Positions 1-5,605 of a stretch of 7,648 nucleotides of DNA are shown here, piece by piece. A model generated the notes under the pieces. The model ran no database searches. It saw nothing but the letters and a program-made list of their open reading frames with translations, and was not told the DNA's origin. A program made the translations under genes and the position numbers. The stretch comes from Anaerolineae bacterium (GTDB lineage: Bacteria > Chloroflexota > Anaerolineae > B4-G1): the NCBI GenBank assembly GCA_030612185.1, contig JAUWOI010000195.1:1-7648 (forward strand), read 5' to 3'. Positions within the stretch are counted from its first letter, which is position 1. The number at the start of each line of letters is the position of its first letter.

Positions 1-138
1 ATGTCAATTCGGCATGTTATGGATTTGTCCCGGTACGAGAAGCCGGATCCACAAGCCCTTCCGGGAAGCTGGGCACACGAAGCGCCGTACATCGGCGGCC
101 ATTTTGTCATCGTGGCAACCAGGGACCATAGAGCTTTC
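1..138 (+). other. Open protein-like stretch upstream, possibly the earlier part of the same broken gene
   Basis: The frame beginning at base 1 is open for 46 codons to TAA (139-141). It contains a plausible protein segment (AHEAPYIGGHFVIVAT around 73-120) that I cannot assign to a family. In the same frame after the stop, 142-186 reads SLLPVDTEDSAAASI, which would join sensibly to the GDPD-like HLITAVHNA motif after a frame change near 178-185. It may thus be the middle of a frameshifted GDPD gene, the end of an unrelated gene, or non-coding. No ribosome binding site is visible, because the window starts here. Confidence 0.25.
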
Positions 139-356
139 TAATCATTGCTTCCAGTGGACACGGAAGACAGCGCCGCAGCCAGCATTTGATAACAGCCGTT
201 CACAACGCCAGGTTAAGCGTGTGGGCATGGACAGTAGATGACGAGAAGCGTTTGCAAGAACTGTTTGATCTTGGCGTTGACTCAGTTACAACCAACTGGA
301 TTGAACCAATGCGCCAGGTGATGAAATACGGCGCAAAAAAACATGGAGGAACATAG
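132..356 (+). pseudogene. 3' remnant of a glycerophosphodiester phosphodiesterase (GDPD)-like gene
   Basis: The frame ending at the TAG of 354-356 is open only back to a stop at 129-131. From about 180 its translation resembles a GDPD C-terminus: a helix reading HLITAVHNA, then the last-strand motif VWAWTVDDEKRLQELFDLGV, then DSVTTNWIEP. This family cleaves glycerophosphodiesters to glycerol 3-phosphate and an alcohol in a TIM barrel, and the V.WTV.D and LGVD..TT patterns form its final strands and helices. The N-terminal half, with the catalytic His and Glu residues, is absent in this frame. A neighbouring frame (1-138, stop TAA 139-141, reading on to 186) also looks protein-like and ends near where the good match begins, so an indel plus a stop may have broken the gene; a sequencing error is equally possible. 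The stop abuts the GH130 start at 357, and the GH130 ribosome binding site lies in its last codons, so the intact ancestor was probably co-transcribed. The family call is fairly good; pseudogene status is uncertain. Confidence 0.5.
345..349 (+). promoter_or_regulatory. Ribosome binding site GGAGG of the first GH130 gene
   Basis: GGAGG lies 7 bases before the ATG at 357, inside the last codons of the GDPD-like remnant. The remnant's TAG directly touches the ATG, an arrangement typical of translational coupling. The site supports 357 as the true start. Confidence 0.7.
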
Positions 357-1343
357 ATGAAGTTTCAACGTTACACTCACAATCCTATCCTGAAACCAGA
401 TACAGCGCGAAAGTGGGAATCCGGCGCGGTCTTCAATTGCGGCGCGACGCTGAGTGAAGATGGCAAGGTTTACCTGCTTTACCGCGCGGTCTCCGCTGGC
501 TATACCAGAAAGCCCGATGGGTCAGGGTACGACAACTACGTCTCCTCCATCGGTTGCGCCGTCAGCGAGGATGGGTATCACTTCACCCGCTTTGCGCATC
601 CGGTGATCGAGCCGCTGGAGGGGTACGAGAGATTCGGCTGCGAGGACCCCCGGGTGACTCGACTGGAGATTGACGGAGAGGTCTTGTACCTGATCACGTA
701 CACCGCGCTTTCCGCCCCGGCCTTCTCCGGCGCTGGAAACCGGGTCGCGCTGGCCTCGACGGAGGACCTGCGCACTTGGCACAAACACGGTGTCGTGATA
801 CCCGACCTGGAGGACAAGGACGCGGTGATATTCCCGGAACTCGTCGGGGGGCGCATTGCAATGCTCCATCGGGTGGCGCCCAACATCCAGATTGTATATT
901 TTGACAGCCTGGAGCAGTTGATCAACCCAGACGCGGAATTCTGGAGCGAATGTAGAGTCTCACTCAAAGAGTCTACAGTGATGAGGCCAAAGTATGAGTG
1001 GGAGGCAAAAAAGATCGGAGCCGGGCCGCCGCCGATCAGGACTGATGCTGGATGGCTTTTGATTTACCACGGGGTGGATGCCAACCACGTCTACCGGGCC
1101 GGGGCGGCACTCCTGGACTTGGAAGACCCCGCCAGGGTCATCGCCCGCTCGCCACACCCCATCCTGGAGCCGGAGGAGAAGTACGAGAAAGTCGGGGACG
1201 TGCCCAACGTCGTCTTCCCGGAGGGAGCGGTAGTCCGGGACGGGACGCTTTACGTCTACTACGGCGGGGCGGACAAGTGCTGCTGCCTGGCCATTGTCGC
1301 ATTGGATGATCTCCTGGGCTATCTGCTGGCTTTCCGGGAATAG
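357..1343 (+). CDS. GH130 beta-mannoside phosphorylase (first copy)
   Basis: The 328-residue protein is a full-length GH130 five-bladed beta-propeller. The family splits beta-mannosides with inorganic phosphate, releasing alpha-mannose 1-phosphate, and generally acts on imported oligosaccharides in the cytoplasm. Family marks seen are the N-terminal RYTHNPIL (5-12), the EDPR motif with probable catalytic Asp97, NRVALA with Arg129, KDAVIFPE (154-161), MLHR with His171-Arg172, KIGAGPPP with Lys219, and LIYHGV with His238. The retained Arg, Lys and His residues of the phosphate pocket favour a phosphorylase over the hydrolytic GH130 subfamilies. The look is closest to subfamily 2, which covers beta-1,4- and beta-1,2-mannooligosaccharide phosphorylases; linkage cannot be read from sequence alone. 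There is no signal peptide. An unusual Cys triplet (308-310) lies in the last blade. The gene opens the four-enzyme cluster and is only distantly similar to the second GH130 at 4626. Confidence 0.9.
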   Translation: MKFQRYTHNPILKPDTARKWESGAVFNCGATLSEDGKVYLLYRAVSAGYTRKPDGSGYDNYVSSIGCAVSEDGYHFTRFAHPVIEPLEGYERFGCEDPRVTRLEIDGEVLYLITYTALSAPAFSGAGNRVALASTEDLRTWHKHGVVIPDLEDKDAVIFPELVGGRIAMLHRVAPNIQIVYFDSLEQLINPDAEFWSECRVSLKESTVMRPKYEWEAKKIGAGPPPIRTDAGWLLIYHGVDANHVYRAGAALLDLEDPARVIARSPHPILEPEEKYEKVGDVPNVVFPEGAVVRDGTLYVYYGGADKCCCLAIVALDDLLGYLLAFRE

Positions 1344-1408
1344 ATGGAGTGTGGATCGTGGTGATCTCGGATTATTGAGAGGGTGGAGGTGCAGTTTACG
1401 AGAGAAAA

Positions 1409-1414
1409 GGGAGG
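1409..1414 (+). promoter_or_regulatory. Ribosome binding site GGGAGG fixing the GH38 start
   Basis: GGGAGG lies 5 bases before the ATG at 1420. It is the reason to prefer 1420 over the in-frame ATG at 1294, which lies inside the preceding GH130 gene and would add 42 residues that do not look like GH38 sequence. The site overlaps a tiny GGGA-GGT-TCCC inverted repeat (1409-1419), which is probably too short to matter. Confidence 0.7.
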
Positions 1415-1419
1415 TTCCC

Positions 1420-4400
1420 ATGCATCGCGTCCGCCTGACTGAAGACAAAATCGCCCACCGTCTGGAACTGGTTGAAACGTTGGTCTACCGACGACGGCAG
1501 CCCCTACCCTCCTTTCGGTTTCACGCCGGTGATGAACCACTCGTCGCCCTCGACCTGGACGATGGCGGTTGGCCGCTCATAGAACCCGGCGACTGCTGGG
1601 GTGAACTGGGCCAGGATTTCACCCTGCGCACCACCTTTACCACGCCCGCCGACTGGCGGTCGTCCGTGGCACTCTTCTTGCCTATCGGGAATGCCCGTCA
1701 GTTCGTCCACCCAGAAGCGCTGGCCTACGTTGACGGCGATGCCTTACAGGGCGTGAATGCCTATCACCAGGAGATTCTGCTGTCGCCCCGCTGGCGCGAC
1801 GGTGCCACGCACGTCCTGGCCTTGTACGGTTGGTTCGGCATCAAGAACGCACCGATTCTGATGGGCCAGCCAGAAATCGTGCAAATCCACCAGCCCACTC
1901 GCGATTTCGTCGCCTCGGCTCGCGTGGCCCTGGGTGTGCTCAGGGAACTGGACGAGCATAACCCCACTCGAAGCCGCCTGCTGAACACCCTGGACGAATC
2001 GTTTCGCCGGTTAGACCTCCGTGAGCCCTTCGACCCTTCGACCATGCTCAGGGCAGGCTGCGCTCAGGACAAGCTTATCGGAGACGGCTTCTACGATAGC
2101 GTCGCGGCAGCACAGCAGGCCCTCGACGGGGTCCTGGCGGCGGCAGGGCCTCCTCTGGCGGTGGACATCATCGCTGTGGGGCACGCCCACCTGGACGTAG
2201 CCTGGCTGTGGCCCGTCAGCCAGACCCGGCGCAAGGCAGCCCGCACCTTCAGCAGCGTCTTGCGGCTGATGGAGCAGTTCCCCGACTTTCACTTCACCCA
2301 AAGTCAGCCCCAACTCTACCGTTACGTCTCCGAGGACCACCCGGACATTTTTGGACAAGTTCGGGCCCGCGTGGCAGAGGACCGTTGGGAAGTGACCGGC
2401 GGCATGTGGGTCCAAGCCGACTGCAACGTGACCGGGGCCGAGTCGCTGGTGCGGCAGTTCCTGCTGGGGCGAGGCTACTTCCGCAAACACTTTGGCGAGG
2501 TTGAGACGCCTATCCTCTGGCTGCCGGATACCTTTGGCTACCCTTGGACGCTGCCCCAATTGATCAGGCAGGCTGGTCTGAAGTACTTCATGACCACAAA
2601 GTTAAGTTGGAACCAATACAACCGCCTGCCCTACGACAGTTTCTGGTGGCAAGGACTGGATGGCACGCAAGTTATTACCCACTTCATCACCACGCCAGAC
2701 GTTGGGGGGAGTTGGTACAACACGTACAACGGCGATTTGTCTCCTCGCCTGATCATCGGCACGTGGCGCAACTATCAACAGAAGGAGACACACACCGAGT
2801 TACTCACCGCCTTTGGCTGGGGAGACGGTGGCGGCGGGCCAACCCGTGAAATGCTGGAGAACGGCCGGCGGCTAGCAAACCACCCCGGTGCGCCGCGCGT
2901 GCGGCAAGGCAACGCATGTGAGTTCTTCCAGAACCTCGAAGCGCAGGCTGGCGGGCGATTGCCGGTCTGGAACGGCGAACTCTACCTGGAGTATCACCGT
3001 GGCACCTACACCAGCCAGGCCCGCACCAAACGCGCCAATCGTAAATGCGAGTTCCTGTTGCACGACGCCGAGTTTCTGGCCGCCTGGGCCGCGCTGGCGA
3101 GCGACTACGAGTATCCTCACGCTGAATTGACCCGTGCCTGGGAGTTGCTCTGCCTCAACCAATTCCACGACGTTCTCCCCGGCTCGTCCATCGGCCAGGT
3201 GTACGAAGACAGCGGACGCGATTACGAGGCCATCCGCGCCATTGGTGAGCAGGTGCGGGAGACGGCTCTGGCGGCCCTGGCCCGGCTACTTCCCGAAGAG
3301 ACAACGTTCGTGGCCGTCAACCCCACCTCCTTCGGGGGACGACACACCGGCTTGTTGCCGGAACAATTGACCGAAGGGCAAACGCTGACCGACCTGGCCT
3401 CAGGCGAGCCCCTGGCTACTCAGCCCGTTGAGGATGGGACCCTAGTGGAAGTGTCTCGCGTTGATCCCTATGGACTGGTCGCGTTGGGCAGCGGGGACAT
3501 GCCCCCGCCCCTGCCCGCCGGGGTACCGGTGGCCCACCTGGTCAACGGCGTCGCTGTGTTAGAAAACGATGCACTTCGCGTCGAGTTTGACGCAGCCGGT
3601 CACATCATCCGACTGTTCGACAAGCCCGTAGGGCGCGAAGTGCTGCCACCAGGCCAGCGGGCCAACGTCTTTCAGGCCTTCGAGGACCGCCCGCTGGACG
3701 GGGAGGCCTGGAACATAAACATCTTCTACGACGACAAACAGTGGACCACTGAGCCGGCCTACAGCCTGAAGATTATCGAAACGGGTCCCCTCCGGGCTGG
3801 CCTTGAAATTCGGCGTCGCCTCCTGAATAGCGAGATTGTGCAGTGTGTCTACCTGTACCGGGGCAGTCGCCGCCTCGATTTCGATACCTGGGTTGACTGG
3901 CGGGAGCGGTGCGTATTGCTCAAAGTCGCCTTCCCGGTGGACGTGTTGAGCCCGGTGGCAACCTATGACATCCAGTGGGGGAACATACAACGCCCCACAC
4001 ATCGCAACACCTCCTGGGACTGGGCGCGCTTCGAGACAGTGGCACACAAGTGGGTTGATTTGAGCGAGGGGGACTACGGTGTCAGCCTACTCAACGACTG
4101 CAAGTACGGCCACGACGTGCAAGGTAACGTCATTCGACTGACCTTGCTGAGAGGCCCCACCTATCCCGACCCCGACGCCGACCAGGGCGAGCATCGTTTC
4201 ACCTACAGCCTCCTACCTCACGCTGGCGACTGGCGCACGGGCACGGTACCGGCCAGTTATGCCTTGAACGACCCGTTGCTCGTGCGGCGGGTGAACGGTG
4301 GCGGTGATGGTGACAACTCGTCTCAGTCACTGGTGGCCGTTGACATGCCGAACGTCATCATCGAAACAGTGAAACAGGCGGAGGATGGCGAAGGGCTGAT

Positions 4401-4611
4401 TGTGCGCCTGTACGAGAACGAGCGCTGTCGGGGGCCTGTGGCGCTGCAGGTGGGCTTTCCCCTGGCCGCTGCTTACCGCTGCAATCTGCTGGAGCAAGAT
4501 GAGGCATTGCTGGTCGTCGCTCAGAACACAGTGCATTTTTCGGTGAAACCTTACCAGATTGTGACCTTGCGGCTGATATCTGCGCTTGAAGGTCAATCGA
4601 GCCCGAGGTGA
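1420..4611 (+). CDS. Cytoplasmic GH38 alpha-mannosidase, MAN2C1/Ams1-like
   Basis: The 1063-residue protein matches the length of the class IIC alpha-mannosidases (MAN2C1, yeast Ams1). These zinc-dependent retaining enzymes remove alpha-linked mannose from oligosaccharides in the cytosol. An N-terminal beta-sandwich-like domain spans about 1-245. The catalytic domain starts at VGHAHLDVAWLWP (253-265), with probable zinc ligands His257 and Asp259. LWLPDTFGYPW follows with the predicted nucleophile and zinc ligand Asp370, then NQFHDVLPGSSI with zinc ligand His583. A helical bundle and long C-terminal beta domains end in KPYQIVTLRL. No signal peptide is present. The start at 1420 is supported by its ribosome binding site. 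Residues 203-218 are encoded by a repeat-like insert (2026-2073) in the linker before the catalytic domain, and the frame is kept. The stop overlaps a possible GTG start of the next gene (GTGA, 4608-4611). The natural substrate is unknown; alpha-mannosides made or imported alongside the GH130 and GH13_18 substrates are likely. Confidence 0.93.
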   Translation: MHRVRLTEDKIAHRLELVETLVYRRRQPLPSFRFHAGDEPLVALDLDDGGWPLIEPGDCWGELGQDFTLRTTFTTPADWRSSVALFLPIGNARQFVHPEALAYVDGDALQGVNAYHQEILLSPRWRDGATHVLALYGWFGIKNAPILMGQPEIVQIHQPTRDFVASARVALGVLRELDEHNPTRSRLLNTLDESFRRLDLREPFDPSTMLRAGCAQDKLIGDGFYDSVAAAQQALDGVLAAAGPPLAVDIIAVGHAHLDVAWLWPVSQTRRKAARTFSSVLRLMEQFPDFHFTQSQPQLYRYVSEDHPDIFGQVRARVAEDRWEVTGGMWVQADCNVTGAESLVRQFLLGRGYFRKHFGEVETPILWLPDTFGYPWTLPQLIRQAGLKYFMTTKLSWNQYNRLPYDSFWWQGLDGTQVITHFITTPDVGGSWYNTYNGDLSPRLIIGTWRNYQQKETHTELLTAFGWGDGGGGPTREMLENGRRLANHPGAPRVRQGNACEFFQNLEAQAGGRLPVWNGELYLEYHRGTYTSQARTKRANRKCEFLLHDAEFLAAWAALASDYEYPHAELTRAWELLCLNQFHDVLPGSSIGQVYEDSGRDYEAIRAIGEQVRETALAALARLLPEETTFVAVNPTSFGGRHTGLLPEQLTEGQTLTDLASGEPLATQPVEDGTLVEVSRVDPYGLVALGSGDMPPPLPAGVPVAHLVNGVAVLENDALRVEFDAAGHIIRLFDKPVGREVLPPGQRANVFQAFEDRPLDGEAWNINIFYDDKQWTTEPAYSLKIIETGPLRAGLEIRRRLLNSEIVQCVYLYRGSRRLDFDTWVDWRERCVLLKVAFPVDVLSPVATYDIQWGNIQRPTHRNTSWDWARFETVAHKWVDLSEGDYGVSLLNDCKYGHDVQGNVIRLTLLRGPTYPDPDADQGEHRFTYSLLPHAGDWRTGTVPASYALNDPLLVRRVNGGGDGDNSSQSLVAVDMPNVIIETVKQAEDGEGLIVRLYENERCRGPVALQVGFPLAAAYRCNLLEQDEALLVVAQNTVHFSVKPYQIVTLRLISALEGQSSPR
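2026..2073. repeat. Short interspersed repeat-like element inserted in frame in the GH38 gene
   Basis: These 48 bases carry a tandem direct repeat CCTTCGAC-CCTTCGAC (2027-2042) and two copies of GCTCAGG 16 bases apart (2046-2052, 2062-2068), ending in GCTCAGGACAAG. On the - strand it reads CTTGTCCTGAGC...GGTCGAAGGG, the style of an interspersed repeat that I recall from many Chloroflexota and other environmental genomes; no search was run. It spans exactly 16 codons (residues 203-218), contains no stop, and codes a low-complexity linker segment (PFDPSTMLRAGCAQDK) between LDLRE and the GDGFYDSV helix. The element boundaries are approximate. Confidence 0.6.
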
Positions 4612-4615
4612 GAAC

Positions 4616-4621
4616 GAGGTG
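4616..4621 (+). promoter_or_regulatory. Ribosome binding site GAGGTG deciding the second GH130 start
   Basis: GAGGTG ends 4 bases before the ATG at 4626. It supports 4626 over the in-frame GTG at 4608, which overlaps the GH38 stop as GTGA and would add only MRTRCE. The protein from 4626 begins MELKRYEGNPIL, which lines up with the MKFQRYTHNPIL start of the first GH130. Confidence 0.6.
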
Positions 4622-4625
4622 CGAA

Positions 4626-5549
4626 ATGGAATTAAAACGCTACGAGGGGAATCCTATCCTCACGGCGCAGGATTTTCCACGCCCAGTTAATTCTGTCTTC
4701 AATGCTGGAGCCGCCAAATGCGGCGACGAGTACATCCTGCTCAACCGTGTCCAGGGCCTTGACGGAACATCGTGCCTGTGGGTGGCACGTAGCCGAGATG
4801 GGTACCATTTCATGCCCGACCCCGAGCCCGCGATGATGCCCTCAACTGAAGGGCCCTTCGCATGTTATGAGGAGTACGGCATTGAGGACCCACGCATCAC
4901 CAAAATTGACGACATTTACTACGTCGTCTACGTCTGCTATTCGTCTTTTGATTGCCGCGTGGGCTTGGCACTGACCAGGGACTTCCAGGAATTCGAGAGG
5001 GGGGGACTTGGCTCGCTGCCGGACAACAAGGATGCTGCGCTCTTTCCAGAGAAGATCGGGGAGCGATACGCGCGGCTCGACCGTCCTATGACGACGATCA
5101 GTGGGCGGAGGGATATATGGATTTCGTATTCCCCCGATCTGCTATACTGGGGCGATGCGCGTGTGGTGATGACGCCCCGTCCTGGGCGATGGGACAGCGC
5201 GAAGATCGGTACCGGAGCCCCGCCCATCAAGACGGGGGAAGGGTGGCTGTTGATCTACCACGGCGTGCGCGGGACGGCGAGCAGCCAGATTTACCGGCTG
5301 GGCGCAGCGCTCCTTGATCTTGAGGACCCTTCCCAGGTCGTGGGACGCGCCAAGGAGGCCATCCTATATCCTGCTGCCCCGGAGGACTTCCTGGGGGATG
5401 TCGGGAACGTGGTCTTCACTGATGGTGCCATCCTTGAGGACGACAGGGAACTGAAAATCTACTACGGCGCTGCCGATCAGGTGATGTGCCTGGCGACGGC
5501 CAACGTGGATGACCTCGTCGCGCTGTGTCTGAAAGGTTTGGAAACATAG
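4626..5549 (+). CDS. GH130 beta-mannoside phosphorylase (second, divergent copy)
   Basis: The 307-residue protein is a second complete GH130 propeller that splits beta-mannosides with phosphate to mannose 1-phosphate. Visible marks are RYEGNPIL (5-12), FNAGA (26-30), IEDPR with probable catalytic Asp88, RVGLALT with Arg111, NKDAALFPEKI (134-144), YARLDRP with Arg150 and Arg153, SAKIGTGAPP with Lys193, and LIYHGV with His212. The phosphate-pocket Arg, Lys and His residues are retained, so phosphorolysis is expected. The LDRP form and the DIWISYSPDLLYW segment differ clearly from the first GH130 (MLHR), so the two probably differ in linkage or chain-length preference rather than being a recent duplication. 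Pairs of GH130 genes are known, for example the beta-1,2-mannan phosphorylases Teth514_1788 and Teth514_1789 of Thermoanaerobacter. A GTG start at 4608 is possible and would overlap the GH38 stop by four bases. Substrate linkage cannot be settled from sequence. Confidence 0.9.
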   Translation: MELKRYEGNPILTAQDFPRPVNSVFNAGAAKCGDEYILLNRVQGLDGTSCLWVARSRDGYHFMPDPEPAMMPSTEGPFACYEEYGIEDPRITKIDDIYYVVYVCYSSFDCRVGLALTRDFQEFERGGLGSLPDNKDAALFPEKIGERYARLDRPMTTISGRRDIWISYSPDLLYWGDARVVMTPRPGRWDSAKIGTGAPPIKTGEGWLLIYHGVRGTASSQIYRLGAALLDLEDPSQVVGRAKEAILYPAAPEDFLGDVGNVVFTDGAILEDDRELKIYYGAADQVMCLATANVDDLVALCLKGLET

Positions 5550-5553
5550 GAGG
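5548..5553 (+). promoter_or_regulatory. Very strong Shine-Dalgarno AGGAGG overlapping the GH130 stop
   Basis: AGGAGGTGA (5548-5556) is an almost ideal anti-16S match. It begins within the TAG stop of the second GH130 gene and lies 52 bases before the GH13 start, too far to serve it directly. Its nearest target is the GTG at 5558. The segment GAGG (5550-5553) could pair with CCTC (5562-5565), a weak hairpin that would mask it. Confidence 0.5.
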
Positions 5554-5557
5554 TGAA

Positions 5558-5590
5558 GTGTCCTCTCAAAAAGCAGGTGCAACCCCTTGA
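5558..5590 (+). CDS. Possible 10-codon leader or mini-ORF before the GH13 gene
   Basis: GTG at 5558 sits 4 bases after AGGAGG and opens a 10-codon frame (MSSQKAGATP) ending at TGA 5588-5590. That stop is 15 bases before the GH13 start and in the same frame. The codons show no run of one amino acid, so classical attenuation is not suggested. It could couple translation to the GH13 gene, be a relic of an older longer N-terminus, or be chance. Only the unusually strong Shine-Dalgarno supports it. Confidence 0.25.
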   Translation: MSSQKAGATP

Positions 5591-5595
5591 CTGTC

Positions 5596-5600
5596 GGAGG
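5596..5600 (+). promoter_or_regulatory. Ribosome binding site GGAGG of the GH13_18 gene
   Basis: GGAGG lies 5 bases before the ATG at 5606, good spacing that supports this start. The TATAAT at 5602-5607 overlaps the start codon and is not read as a promoter. Confidence 0.7.
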
Positions 5601-5605
5601 GTATA

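Noticed and set aside
1294..1419. Longer GH38 start at the upstream in-frame ATG
   Set aside because: It begins inside the preceding GH130 gene, gives 42 residues unlike GH38 N-termini, and has a worse ribosome binding site than 1420.
960..1448. 162-codon open frame on the - strand across the GH130/GH38 junction
   Set aside because: It is antisense to GH130 catalytic motifs and the GH38 ribosome binding site, and shows no recognisable domain.
2011..2559. 182-codon open frame on the - strand inside the GH38 gene
   Set aside because: It is antisense to the conserved GH38 catalytic motifs, its translation is unlike any family I know, and it reads through the repeat insert. Long shadow frames are expected in GC-rich genes.
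3559..4047. 162-codon open frame on the - strand inside the GH38 gene
   Set aside because: It is antisense to well-formed C-terminal GH38 sequence and has no recognisable domain.
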